From positions 1,550,001 to 1,614,000 of the forward strand of contig JAALGY010000033.1 in assembly GCA_032358165.1 (NCBI GenBank): a stretch of DNA of 64,000 bases, given 5' to 3'. The notes beneath the pieces are model-generated. The model searched no databases. It saw only the letters and a list, made by a program, of their open reading frames with translations, and had not been told where the DNA came from. The stretch is from Diplosphaera chodatii (lineage: Eukaryota; Chlorophyta; Trebouxiophyceae; Prasiolales; Stichococcaceae). The first letter of the stretch is position 1. Every line of letters begins with the position of its first letter. Shown here piece by piece: positions 24,198 to 36,561 of this stretch. The translations under genes were made by a program, and so were the position numbers.

Positions 24198-27100
24198 CTA
24201 GGGTGGTGGCAGCGGGATGACTGGCGTCACAACACTGCCGACGCTCCCCTTGCCGTTGTTCAGCGTTGCTTGCAGCTGTTCCACCCCTGCGACAGCACAT
24301 ACACACACAATGAACTTGGAACGAAGCAGGTTCACCCCGACAGTGCCGTTCATACCATACAAGTCACGATGGCATGTGACAAGTAGGTGCACATGAAGCA
24401 CTGCTATAACGTCTAAAGATCGCCCCATGGCCTGCAGCGCTATTGTGAACCACAGTGTAGCGATTGCATGCACACCAGGTCGACCACCCCGTTTTCTTAC
24501 CCGAGGATAGAAGGAAATTTTTGAGCACGCCGCGCTGCTCCTTCTCGCTGTTCAGCGCTGTCATCTCGGCGTACATCGCCATGACGCCGGCCTCCGATGC
24601 CTTCAGTGCTGACATCAGCACCTGCAAGCACACCGATGAAACCTGGTCATCAGCTGCAGCATAGCATTGCAACATGTTGGGCACAGGAGATGCAGCATGT
24701 GCTGGTTTCACGACAACAGCCAGGGAGGCTCGAACGAGAGTGGCACCTGGCGGGTTCCGGGCTCCGACGTCAGGTGCTGCACCAGCAGCGTGCGCAGCAG
24801 CTGCAGCACGTCGGCCTGGGCAGGGGCGGAGGCGGAGCAGCCCAGCGCCGTGAGCCCCGCCGCCAGCAGCTGCGTGCCCGCCCACTGCTGCAGCGCCGGC
24901 TGCCCTGGCCACCCCTGCAGCGGGCTGTTGGGCGCCGCCAGCGCCGCCGCCAGCCTGCAGCCAGCATGCACCAGGATCCGGCCTGGCGGTCGTTCATTCT
25001 GACAGCTGAGATCCCAGTGCGGTAACAGTTGTCCAGCAGCGGCGGCAATGCCTTGGGAGAGGTGCAAACTCAGCACTGAGGATCGAGCAGCTCTGGTCTA
25101 CCCCTGCTGCACTTGTATCTGCCACTGCGCACTTGCAGAGGCCGCAAGCACGCATGATGGACTCGTCCGGCCACGTCAGGGCCGACGCCGCAGTTGCGAT
25201 GGCCGCCCACGCTGCCTCTGCGTCTGCTCTGAGCAAGCCCTCCAACAGCGATGGGCCATCGGAGCCATTTGCTGCGCCTGTGCAGCAACATGGAGGATGA
25301 GTGCATGAGAGGTGTGACAAGGGCCAAGGCCCAAAGCTGCGGAGCCGCCGAGCTTCAGGATCCGGCAGCTCTGGCCCTGCATGCTTGGGGAACGCATTTG
25401 CGGGGTGCCCGAGCTGGGAGCCTTGCACACCGGGGTGCGGCGGGTCGTGCGCCTGCAGCTGTGCGAGGAAGAGCACGTGCTCGCGCGTCAGCTCCCGCAG
25501 CAGCCGCTCCGCCACCACCTGCGCAGCCCAGGGCACCGCTTCAATGACACGCATCATGACCATCGGGTGAGTCAAGCAGGTCGGAGGGTGTGACATCAGA
25601 CCCTCAGTGGCCAACCGGTGGAACTGACCAGGACGCTATCTTACCGGATCGACCACACCTGAAAGCTGTTGTACAAGCAGCTGCCGGCGCAGCTCTGCAT
25701 CTCACCTCGTCGTTGGCTCCCCCCGCAGACCGCGGGGTGCCGCCGGACGGGATGGCGGCGCTGTTGCCGGGGTTCAGCAGCGCTGCCCATGATGCCTCCA
25801 GCCGGGCGCGCGTGTGCGGCAGCACAACCCGCAGGGCCGGCAGCAGGACCGTCTGCCTGCAGCGGCCAACCCTGATCTTTGTTGCGCTGCAGCTGTGAGG
25901 ATTTGGGAGCATGACTTGTGTAACAGCAGCCGGGCTGGGACCGGACTCGAAGCTGGACATCAAGTGGAGCCAGCGCGCGTGACGCACATCGTGTACAGGA
26001 GCCAGAAGTCCCATCGAGCAAGAGACTGCGCGCCTGGCGTGCGGCGGCGTGGTCTGCAGCATGGGGATGAGGATGTGGCGCTCCATGAGGCGGAGGTGCT
26101 GGGGGTGGAGGTCGGGGAGGGCGCCCCCCAGCGCCGCCGCCCAGGCCCCCGGCCCCCCGGGCAGCGCCTCGGGCGCCAGCCGCGCCGCCAGCCCCAGGAT
26201 CTGGTACGACAGCTCCCGCCCCTGCCCGCACCCAGGACGGCAGTGGCCAGTTGCATCCGGGGCGCGTCGGGGGCGCGGGCACTCGAAAGTCTGTGCACTG
26301 GGCGCTGGAGCAGGTTTTGGCGTGGCATGAACATGCGGGGCACCTGGCGCAGCCAGTTGCGCAGGGCGCCCACGGTGACGCCCGCCAGCGTGTCCTCCGC
26401 CTCCTCCGCATCCCCCTCCACCTGCGCAGGCCGGCCACGGTGCATGGAGCCACCCTGGAGGCGTGAACCTCGCAGGTCCGCGTGGCAACAGCAGGCATGC
26501 GCAGCTGCATGGACGCGCCATGGCGCCAGCGTGGGTGCGGGCACCTTGATGTTGCGGGACAGGCGGTGGCCCAGGTACACGGCGCGCTCCTTGGCGCCCA
26601 TCTGCAGCGCCGCCGCGGCGGGCGCCAGCGGCCCGCCCGCCATCTCCCGGCCCCACATGGCGTGCAGCTGCAGCACGAACTGCAGGGCAGCAGCAGCGCA
26701 GGGCGGTGCTCACCATGCTGTCCGCTCGGTCCCCGTCTTGTTTTGACCGTGGGCATTCTGAGCCATCAGGGATTGTCCATGTCAAGGTTGAACACCTGTG
26801 TGATAGTGTGATCAGTGTGCTGGGGCAAGCCTTACCTGGAGGACTATCGGGATGGCCCACTGCAGGTGCGGCATCACGACGCTGAGGTTGGCTGCCGCAT
26901 TGACCGATGGCGCTGCAGCTTTTGGCGCTTCTGAGGGCGGCACCGGCGGCGGCAGCGCTGGTGCAAATCTCCGCAGCGACCGCTCGATGATGTGCATCTC
27001 GTGGTACATGTCCTGCCGTGGGCCACGGCCACCAACCTGTGCACACATGGGGACAAGATCGTTGAGCGGACTGTTGATAGTCATTGCGACACAGTCAACA

Positions 27101-30100
27101 AGCAGGAGCTTACTTCATGACCTGAGATCCAAGCCGGCATCAGGACAGGAGCACAGTGTGAACTCAAGTAGCGTGCGCACCACAACACCCCCGGCAGGGT
27201 CTGGCTGCAGTGCGATGTAGTGGCTGTAGAAGGCTGCAGGCGATGCCAGGCTGGCAGCAACTCCAGGCTGTGCCCATGCGGTCTGCACGGATTGCAGGGT
27301 CCACTGCAGCACCTGTGGGTGAAGAACAGACTGCTGAAGAATAGACTACTGCCCAAACCCGGCTGCTTAGGTGAAAGTATGCTGGCGCTGTTTGCCTGCG
27401 TAGGCTGACAGACCACGAATCAAGACAGCACAGGTGCACACCTCTGTGTGTCGCCCAGATGCGCACCTGGGACTGCAGAGATGCATCGCCGCCCGCGGCT
27501 GCGGCTGCAACCAGGCCCTCGCAGATGACCACGTACTCGCCCACGCGCAGCGCGTCGCCCTCCCACAGGGCCTGCACCTGCTGCGCGACTGCCGACAGGT
27601 GCGGGCACAAAGCAGCTGGGCAGCCCTTCGCCAGGCCGTTCATTGCACCTGCAGCACCGCATGTCCGCAGACAGTAGGACTTCCATCTCAGCCGGCGAAC
27701 AATGCTGCATGCGCCCTCATGATGGAGGACACCGCCGCAGGTGAAGCAACACTCCGTGCAGAGTGTTTTCCTATCGTTCTGTGAGCTGTTCTGGTCTGCA
27801 AATAGTACCTGCGACCTTCTGGCGGGCTAGGAGGTCGTGCCTCCACGACACGCTGGGCCTCTCAGGGGGGACCGATCTGCCTGGGCTGTCCAGCGGGATA
27901 GCCTGTGTCTGAAGCTCGAGCAGCTGCACAGGCATTAGCAAGGGGTCAAGAGGACTGTATGGTAGCAGGAGTCGCAGTCAATCTGAAGCACACATGAGAA
28001 AGGCAGGTGCGGGACAGGGTCAGGTGCGAGCAGTTACAGTTCTTGCTGTGCTCAATCTTTGTGCAGTCACCATTGGGCATCCTGAAGAGGCAACACATGA
28101 GCACCTTCTGCAGCACAGGCGGCACAGAGGCTGGACGAGCGGCCAGGAAGCCTGCGAGTGCTTCCAGTGACCGCGCCTGCATGCTCAGTAGCTCCGGATC
28201 ACGCATCGGCCGCATGCCCAGCACGGACTGCAGGATGGGTTCCATCGCGGCCATAACCGCTGCGCACACCAACAAATCCGGGCTTATTGTTTGTTCATCA
28301 AGCTTTGCATGCTGAGCTGTCGTGTGATAGGCAATCGAGCCGAGCTAGCATTAGCATTGTTTGGAGAGCTGCAGCGAGGATGATGCACCTGGCTGCAATG
28401 CTGCTTTGCGGGGGCTGGCGTCCGCCGGCGGCACCAGCGAGTCGGCCACGGCTGCTGCTGAGCACTCGAGGAAGTAGATGGCTGTGTCCAGTGCCTGCTG
28501 CTGCAGTTGCAGCTCAGCCCCAATGTCTGGCGCGCACTGCTGCAGTGCTGCACTGAGCCGTGCTGAGGCTGCTCCCAGCACCTAGACAACAGTGCATTCA
28601 GCATTGTAGTGCATGATGCATCAAAGTATCTGCCATTCACGGCATGGATGCTGCAGTATCGCAAAGTAAGCAGCTCCTGCCCAGCCATGTCAAGCTCGTC
28701 ACCTGTTGCGGCAGCCAGATGGCGGTCAGCTTGACGACCTGCGCCAGCTTTGCTCGGTAGTCGACGCAAAACTCCACATACTCGCTGAAGGTGTCGAAGA
28801 AGTCGGGCACTGGGTCCCGCCCCTCTGACAGCTGCACGCCTGTCCGTAGCCGGTCGCCTGCATGATGCGCAGGCTTCACGCAGCCATACGGCACGCATCC
28901 AGGGGTATACCCAACCGATGTTACAGATGCTCAAGTGTCATCTCAGAACGTTCATGTCTAGCATGCAAACGCCCAGTGGACACCTGCCAACTCCAGCAGG
29001 GCAGCTGCAGCAGCGTCTGGCAGTGGCGCGTGGCGGGGCGCCTCGGTGGCACGCGGCGCCGACTGCTGGAGCAGCGACACCCAGAAGGGCATCACCGCCG
29101 CTGACGCCAGCAGGAAGGGCTGCCGGGCGAAGGCAAGCATCTGCACGGCCAGCCTTCAGGGTTGAACGTCTGGGTATGTGCTTGCAACGACTGCCTGCTG
29201 ATTCGCAACAGGCTGGAGGGAAGGCAATTGCACAGCAAGCATTGATTCACTTGGTATCGAAGTACAGCTACCTGCTGCAGGAAGCTGCTGCGGTTCTGTT
29301 GATCCAGCACGCTGATGTGTTTTTGGCCCCACTCTACCATCGTGTCCGCCAACCGCAGGCCGAACTCGCCATTGGCTGCCCCATACTGCAGGTGCGGAGC
29401 CTGCTCTGGGGCCAGCACCACGGCCGCCGCCCGCAGCAGCGCAGCGCCCACCTCCTGCTCTCCCCGCCGATAGTCCTCCGCCTGTTCCTGCGTGCAGCAA
29501 GGTCACGGCACATCAGCAACATAAGTCGACCCAGATGCCTGCTGTGCGGTGCCGGTCCTCCGCACCAGCGGGTTTGGGTGATGTGGAAGTCAAGGTTCTG
29601 GCTTAAGGCACCAACTGGCTGCTGCATCACAAGCACTGCACCTGAGCCTGTTTGCGGCCGGCAACCACCCGCAGGATGTCCACAGCCGCCATGCGGAAGT
29701 CGGGCGTGGACAGCAGGAAGGCGCAGGCGGCCAGCAGCCCCGCGTCTGCCAGGCGCCCCAGCGGCGCCCACGCGGCGTACACCTCCAGCGCACCTGCACC
29801 AGCAGCTCGTTGATGGCGAGCCTGAGATGCACCACAGCAACAGATGGCCTGGCTTGGTGTCCAGCAGCTGTGCAGCTGCTCAGGCGCAGGCGGCGCGGCT
29901 GCCACGTCGCCCTGTGCAGCGCACCGAGGCCGGCGGTCACGGCAGCAGCGTGGGACTGCGCCTGCGCCGGCTGCGACGCCTGTGCGGCGGACAGCGCAGC
30001 GCTGTAGTGGCGCTCCAGCAGCTGGGTCAGCGTGGGCAGCACCACCGGCAGCGCAGCCTGCTGCCCCGCGAGCAGCGCGCGCTTGCTGGCCTGCCCCAGG

Positions 30101-31077
30101 TCGTCCGCATACACCATGACCTCCTCCGCCACAAAGCGCAGCACCATGCACACCTGCCAGGACACAGCAGCGATGGCAGCTGTCACATCAGATCAGCAGC
30201 CATGATGGTGTCCCGACTTGCTCAAATAGTTTGCATGTCAGCACACATGTGCAGCAATCAGCCAAACTACAGATCAGGCGCAATGCCACACCCACACAGG
30301 CATCACCATATGTCGACCCACCATCTCTGCCTGAACGGGGCCCTGTTGCGCCAGCGGCAGCAGCTGGGTCTGCAGCGCCTGCCACAGCTGCTGGCCTTGG
30401 CGCTTCACGACCAGGGCCAGCAGCAATGCAGCCTTGCTTTTGACTGACCATGCGTCGCTGGATGCCCCCACTGCAGGCACACAGTCACCTGGTGTTGGGC
30501 CCATGCGCGCATGCAAGCATCTTCGACTGCATCTGATGAGATAGCTCTACTGTGACCTCACCTCGAGTAAGCATCTCAAATGCCAGGGCGGCAAGCTGCG
30601 CATGCTCCTGATCACTGTACTCTGCCCAGCGTGTCCCGACCTGAAGACATGGGCGCACACGGCAGTCATTGCAGTGAGTTACGTATCGCTGATCCCACAG
30701 TGACAGTAATGAGGCCATGGCGCGGCCATGCACGCTTACCAGGTGTTGCAGGAGCGCATAGCCAAAGTGCTGCACTTCCATTGGGCTACCCGGCGCTGCA
30801 AGCTCTGCCGCGACCTCAGTGCTGGCGTGGATCTCGCCTTGCTTGAGCTGTGGCAATGCATTGGCACACATGTCAGCAACCAAAATGCACTATCACACAA
30901 CCATGGCGTCTCTACACGACCTCACAGCACATTCTACATACAGCAAATGACATGCTGTTGAGCTGCTGCCACCTGCTCAAAACGCTTTGCCGCTGCCTGC
31001 AAGCCCGCTGGATTTGCACCGGCGGATTGCGCCTGCATGATGTCGGCCGCCACGGCGGCAGCCTGCTGCGATGCCAT
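24198..31077 (-). CDS. HST: Exportin-5 / HASTY nuclear export receptor
   Basis: About 24 minus-strand exons give a HASTY-like protein of roughly 1,050 residues. Well-supported exons are 31077-30973, 30847-30740, 30640-30562, 30470-30322, 30153-29925, 29793-29642, 29487-29272, 29140-28984, 28857-28703, 28581-28389, 28262-28105, 27923-27809, 27648-27467, 27303-27122, 27070-26836, 26679-26545, 26454-26344, 26221 to about 26000, then 24621-24501 and 24286-24198. The stretch 26000-24747 is coding, but its junctions are unsure. Landmarks in HASTY order are FGYALLQHLV, GPVQAEMV, LTQLLERHYSAAL, FLLSTPDFRMAAVDI, MYHEMHIIERSLRRF, ALRNWLRQ, LRLMERHILIPML, AERLLRELTRE and ASEAGVMAMYAEM. The family exports double-stranded RNA or microRNA cargo with Ran-GTP and consists of HEAT repeats. 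Confidence 0.86.
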
Positions 31078-32192
31078 GCTGCGGCACCTGGCGCAGGTGG
31101 ATCGGCGTGCTATTCAGCTTACTGCCGTGCTCCAATCTGTCGTGCTTCTGACATTCTTGCAACTTCTTCGGCATTCCCGGCACATGTGCATGATGTTCCG
31201 GCGCTGTAACTCCTTGTTTGAGAGGCAGCATCGTCGAGGGTACTGGCATCCATGGGAGCCATTTGATCGAGCAATACGGTGTGACCGTTCATTTAATGTG
31301 ACCCTCTGAGGGCGTTCAATGCGATGCAGCTGCGATCCTGCGATGCAACATGCGATCTCGGTGTATCGGAAATCTGCTGTAGCGCTGTCAGGGTAACTTC
31401 GACAACCTGCTCGAGGATCGTGCGCTGAGCATTGCTATGCGATGCGGACTTTGGTCCCGACGTGTTGCTGACGAGGTTTTGCCAAGTAGGCCCGGCTGCT
31501 GATCTTGACTGTGAGAGTGCGAGTGTCTTCGATCAGACGCATCCTATCAAAGCCACGGGTGCCCAATGGCCAGAAGGGCGCAATTGGCCCCATCCATCAG
31601 CGTCGTGATCACTCCCGGGCCAAAGCATCTGTGCTGTCGTTACAGACTAAGAAACCGTGCACGCCTCAGTATCGAACATGGGAAAGATGCTGAATACTCC
31701 ACCCAAAACTGCTGAAAATGTGTGAACAGTGCCAGCTGGCAAGGATGAACAGCTCAATCGCCTGCCATCAATGAGCAAGTGCCTACCGAACCACTTGCAT
31801 GCAATACTGTCGAGGCGAATGCCAACCTGCCACTGCGACGCCCCTCATCACAGCACGCCCCCCAGGTGAGCTGCCGCGCGAGATGCGGGACAGCAGCTGG
31901 GCTGCGATGCAACTCGTCTCACGAATCAATCACTCGAACAAATATGCTGCTGCACAGGGCCCTGAAGCGCCTGCTCAGTTTCAGCATCGGCACGAATTGG
32001 ACAGGGCACTAACAGTGCCACATCAAGCCTTCACCTCCCACCCCATGTTATGAATATAAAATGCCATATGTGCGCGACCGAATGGCAGCCGCAGATCATC
32101 GACGATGTTGCCTTCAGACCATGACCACTGGTGATGGTGCTGATGCTCTGGCATGCGCCAGAGGGCTGCTGTAGTACTTAATATCGCAAAGC
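31078..32192. other. Gap upstream of exportin-5
   Basis: About 1.1 kb separate the exportin-5 start from the 3' end of the 123-residue gene. Short open frames occur on both strands, but none has splice support or a recognisable product. I take it to be exportin-5 promoter and 5' UTR plus the 3' UTR of the next gene. Confidence 0.4.
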
Positions 32193-32693
32193 TTACGCTT
32201 CAGACTCTCCGTTGTTGGCGCCCTCCTGGCCGCCGTTGTTGCTCTGGTAGTTGGAATGGCCTGCTTGCATTGCCACTTCGCTGAGGCTCCGAGGCAGCTC
32301 ACTCAGGATGCGGTCGAAGGATGCGTTGCGGCCGATGTAGGATGGCACGCGCAGCGGATCATTGTCGCCAGCTCCCATCATCATCGTCTGTGGCAGCATG
32401 TCATACGCCCCAACGAGTGGCTGGTCCTCCCTGCAGAGAAGCAATAGGTTTGTTATAGCAGGGATATGAGATACTGCTGGTATATCCCAAAGCAGATGGT
32501 TAATGATCATGCAGCAACCATCGGATTGCTCTACAGATGAATATCAAAGATGCGCTCGCCTGATGGCTGGAGGACGGCCCAGCCTCTCATAGACGTTCTG
32601 GTGCGCCTGTAACTCGCTGTGCACGGGAGTAGACGCCATGGCAGAAGGCTTCATCAATGGAGCAGCCTCTGCTGAAGATTGCGGCACGACCAT
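32193..32693 (-). CDS. Hypothetical protein, 123 residues
   Basis: Two exons (32693-32560, 32430-32193) join in phase through a GC donor (ccatcag/gcgagc), giving 123 residues. I do not recognise the family. The middle part is compact and looks conserved: YERLGRPPAIRED, PLVGAYDMLPQ, LRVPSYIGRNASFDRILSEL and PRSLSEVAMQ. The C-terminus is Asn/Gly/Gln-rich and acidic. No targeting signal or membrane segment is visible. The gene lies 173 bp downstream of the CCCH zinc-finger gene on the same strand, so it could be a further 3' exon block of that transcription unit, although the zinc-finger frame ends in a stop at 32867. If the GC donor is not used, the frame stops shortly after 32560. Confidence 0.5.
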
Positions 32694-32866
32694 GGCTGCA
32701 GACCAAACACTCCGGTCAGCTTGTGGACCAGCAACTGGATGGACAACACGACCTTAACAGAGAGCGTACACAAGGCGTGAAACATACCAGCAAGACGTCA
32801 CGCCTCAATTAGCCACCAAGCTCAACAAAGCACGACACGATCAGCGACACTACCAGCTTGCAGCTT

Positions 32867-35800
32867 CTAGGGGGCACCTGGCATGGAGGTGTTGATGGTG
32901 CTGGAGCCCACGGAGGTAGCATTGTCAGATGCAGACGAGGCAGTGGTCGTGGCGGGGCTTGCGGCTGCGAACGCAGCGGCTGCGGCGCTTGGCGGGCTGC
33001 CCACACCCAGGCGGCTGGGCCCCAGTTTTGGGGCGCTGCCATGCGCCGGCTTCGCTCCCAGAGCAGGCTGCTGCGCAGGCACCTGCGCCTGCAGGCTGCC
33101 GGCGGGCGACAGGGCCTGCGCAAGGCTGCTCTGCGCCGACATGGCCTGCGACAGGCTGCCCTGGGTGGAAAGAGCCTGCGCCAGACTGCCCTGCTGGCTG
33201 ATGCCGCCATGCTGTGCGGCGTGCGACAGCCAGCCTGACCCAGCCCGGTCTCCCAGTGCAATGCCCTGCACAGTGGTGCATGATGATTGCTGGTTGTCCG
33301 AGCAGACCGGCCCGCACACCTCATGGTAAGCAGCAACACCGCACTCAGGCCTGCTGACAGGGGCACCTGCATGCCCGACATGTCCATGCCCAGCTCCTCC
33401 CGCATGCTGTGCACCGGCTGAGCGCCCATGCCCAGCGGCTGGCTGAGGCTGACATCAATGCCCAGCGAGCCGCTCCCCTGCAAATTCGCACAGCCAGACA
33501 GCGTCATAGACCGCTCAGCAGCACCTTTAGAACAACTGAACGCGGCTCAGGACTGCAAAACATGAACGTCCAACCAGCATGCGGCCCAGCAACTGTACCG
33601 AGCGGCCCATGGCGCCCATGTCCACTGAGCGGCGGTAGCCGTGGCCCTGCTGCTGCGCGGCAAAGGGGTGCGGCCCGCTGATGGACGAGAAGCGGCCGGG
33701 CTGCGGCCGGTTGGCCTGCGAGCTCTGCGCATCAACATGCGCCAGGCCCTGGCTGCCCAGTGGCTGGCTGCCGATGCGTTGCATGGCAAACACTGATGGG
33801 TTGGGTCCGGGTGGCAGCACGCCCAGATTGCCGCTGCCAGTGCGCTGCCCCATGTCCAGCGCCGAGTAGCTGCCGCCGCCGCTGCCACTGTTGAGCCCTA
33901 CACCCGGTGGCAGCTGCCCCTCCAGGCTGGCGTGGCGCTGCATACCCCGCAGTGCCTGCATACGTTGCTTGGTGAGCTTTGCACGGGGTTGAGTGGAGGA
34001 GAAATTGTGCTCGGACGATATCCACCTGAAGACACTCTGAACCGCAAAACAAGCAGCACCTGCACACGGCTGTTGGCGGCAAAGGCGCTGTTGCTGGCAC
34101 CCAAGCTGCCGGAGTGCGCGGTGTGCAAGCCCGCGCCCAGACCAGGTGACACACCCGCGGCGCGCAGCGCATCGGGGTTGGGCAGCGAGATCGCATGGCC
34201 CAAATCCAGCGGCGGCGTGCCATGGCGGTGGGAGCCGTCCCCAAAGGCGCTGCCCATTGTTGCACGCGCGAATGGCGACGACATTGGCTGGCTATGCTGC
34301 TGCTGCCGCTGCTGTGCCCCCAGCAGCAGCTCCTGATCCAGCTGCTGCATGGCCAAACACTGATGTGAGGCAGTGAAGCAATTGGTGCAGGCACTCGACA
34401 TGGGCCATCAGCAGGTGGTAGCATCAGCTCAGGCTCACATGTGAAGCACCAATCGCACCTGCGCCTGCTGCAGCTGCTGCACGGCGTCCTGGCCACCAGC
34501 GCCGCCCAGCAGCGATAAGTTGTCAAACCCGCTCTGCAAATCCGCAAGCTGCGCGGACATGCCCTGCTGTGGCACCTGCAGGGCCTGCAGCGCCTGGAGT
34601 TGCTGCAGCTGCTGTTGGAGCTGCTGCGCACGCTCGGCCAGCGGGTTCATGGCCATGCCATGCCCGCCCTGACCCATCATGCCCTGCCATTGCGGTGCAG
34701 TACGGGTCTTGCATGCTCAGCAAAATGCCAGAAACATGCTGGACATGTGCTGTATTCAGGCGATCATGAAAGTGCTTGCCACCAACAACACGCACCAGAC
34801 TGTTCATCAGGTTCAGGCCAGCCAAGCTGCCAGGATTTTGCGCATTGGCATTCATGAGGACCTGGAACGCCTGCGCCACCTCTTGCTGCTGCAGCTGAGC
34901 GTCTGCAGGCACGCATGCAAAATCAGCAAGTGCCGTGATGTGCATGTGAGCTCAAGTACATGCATCTGTGATGCAACAGGCAAAACCATGCAGAACACGT
35001 GGTCTTTGCACCTGCTGTTATATCTGACTGTGCTGGCAGCTGCGCGGCGGAGTCGTCCCGCTTGCGCACTTCCGACTCCAGGTGCGCAAAGAAACATACC
35101 CGCCGCTTGCAGTTGATGCCGTCCGTGCATATCTGCACGAAACATGTCGAACAAAGAGGCTCGGTGCCCCGTATCACACCCAGTGACGCTGGATCAATGC
35201 AGAACGGCTCACGACGCGGTGCAAGGCAAGCTGTAGGCAGGAGCCAGCACCTGCGTCCTGTAGCGCGACGGGTGGCACCAACACTCGAAGACGCCGTGGG
35301 CAAAGGGGCACGCATCGCCACGCCGGCAGCAGCCACTCTGCAATTGCGTAGCGTCGGTCGTACATGGGATAGGGCAGGCTAGTCATGCAGCCACACTCCG
35401 GCCATGAGGCACAGCGTTAGAGTCAGGCATGATGCTACTCACCTTGCGGAACTCGGGGCATGCTGTGCCGCTGTACTGATACTTTCGAGGATCTCTCCTC
35501 TTTGCTTTCTCGCCTGCAGCCATTGGTACAGGGCTCGACACAGGCTCATCACCGTCCCATTGGACAGTGTCTTCAGTTCTGCAAGGGAAGCACAACGCAA
35601 CGATGCAGGCCGCGTACACGTACCAGGATGAGCGAATGGACATCGCGTCCAATCGTGCGGCCGAGCCTGTGGACAGCGCTTGATCTGCGGAAGCAAGGCA
35701 CGGTTTGTGAGCGGGATAGCCCGGCGCTGTGAAGACCTGCCGGCAAGGTGCCGGCCAGATGTGGTCAGCTGCGTGCAATGGCGTTCCATCCGGCAATGCT

Positions 35801-35943
35801 AGCAATCAGCAGGCAGCAGCGTGCCGCGAAGATGACAGAAGCCGCACCTTGAAATGGTACATGCGGAACTCATCTGAGATGAATGCCTGGTCCGTCAGGT
35901 CGAAGCCCGAGTCCTTCGTGTTGGCAGCCGACGACGACGACAT
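32867..35943 (-). CDS. RR-TZF CCCH zinc-finger RNA-regulatory protein
   Basis: Eleven exons close in frame to 644 residues: 35943-35848, 35684-35624, 35513-35443, 35337-35251, 35132-35012, 34902-34796, 34683-34459, 34359-34060, 33955-33599, 33477-33367, 33265-32867. It starts with the plant signature [16 protein letters not shown]. An arginine-rich region patterned C-X5-H-X4-C-X3-H ([16 protein letters not shown]) follows, then finger 1 C-X8-C-X5-C-X3-H ending [11 protein letters not shown] and finger 2 C-X5-C-X4-C-X3-H ([16 protein letters not shown]). This is the plant RR-TZF arrangement, whose members bind AU-rich mRNA and act in decay, P-bodies and stress granules. The remaining 420 or so residues are low-complexity Gln/Ser/Gly/Ala-rich sequence, including a repeated S-L-(A/S)-Q-A motif near the C-terminus. 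RNA targets are unknown. Confidence 0.92.
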
Positions 35944-36561
35944 CGTACAGCCTTGGGGCGGACACGGCCGGCCCCGGCTGCCTGGTGTGAGGCTGGGCCG
36001 GTGGTGGGCTGGCAAAATTGTACACGGGACACTGAGCTTAGTCGGGTGGACAGGAATCTACACGGGGTTCTTCGTCACACCCTATAATCAAGTGCCCACT
36101 GTCCCAGGGCCACACTCACAAGGTTGGCATGCAGAAAGCGAATTGGTCCGTCAGAGCAGCTCAGGAGTGATCAGTGCCTGCTGTATTGATTCGCTTAGAC
36201 ATCGCAGCATCAACCTTGCTGTGGGGACTGCTTCGCTCTGATAGTTTCATAGCGGTTGCAAAGCCCATCTGAGTGTGCTTACAGCACGAAACTCTGGTTT
36301 GAATTATATGTGAAGGCAACAAGCGTGAATGACGCTCGCCTGGACTGAACAGTGATCACTGCTATTGGAGCATGCACTGACGCTGGCCATATCATGATCA
36401 TGGATGTGGCAGAGACGCTGCAGCTGGTCCACCAGGCGGTCAAGCGCGGCTCGTTTGACAAGGTGATTGAGCAACGACTGCTGAGCAACATCGTGGCTGA
36501 GCACCAGAACCTCGATCGCTACCTGCACGTCACAAGCAACCCATGGCATGATCTGCGCTGA
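35944..36561. other. Divergent region upstream of the kinase-PP2C gene, with an unresolved ORF
   Basis: This region lies between the TZF start and the first supported kinase exon. A plus-strand frame from ATG 36394/36400 to the stop at 36559-36561 would encode about 53-55 residues (begins MDVAETLQLVHQAVKRGSF). It shares the frame of the kinase exon but is cut off by its stop codon. It may be a 5' exon whose donor I could not place, an upstream ORF, or noise. The missing kinase ATG probably lies here. Confidence 0.4.

Noticed and set aside
25604..27046. 480-codon uninterrupted frame on the minus strand
   Set aside because: It runs through several exportin-5 introns and only partly uses the HASTY frame; long because of GC richness, not a single exon.
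28918..30447. 509-codon open frame on the plus strand
   Set aside because: It is antisense to six exportin-5 exons that match HASTY; Arg/Ala/Pro-rich shadow of GC-rich coding DNA.
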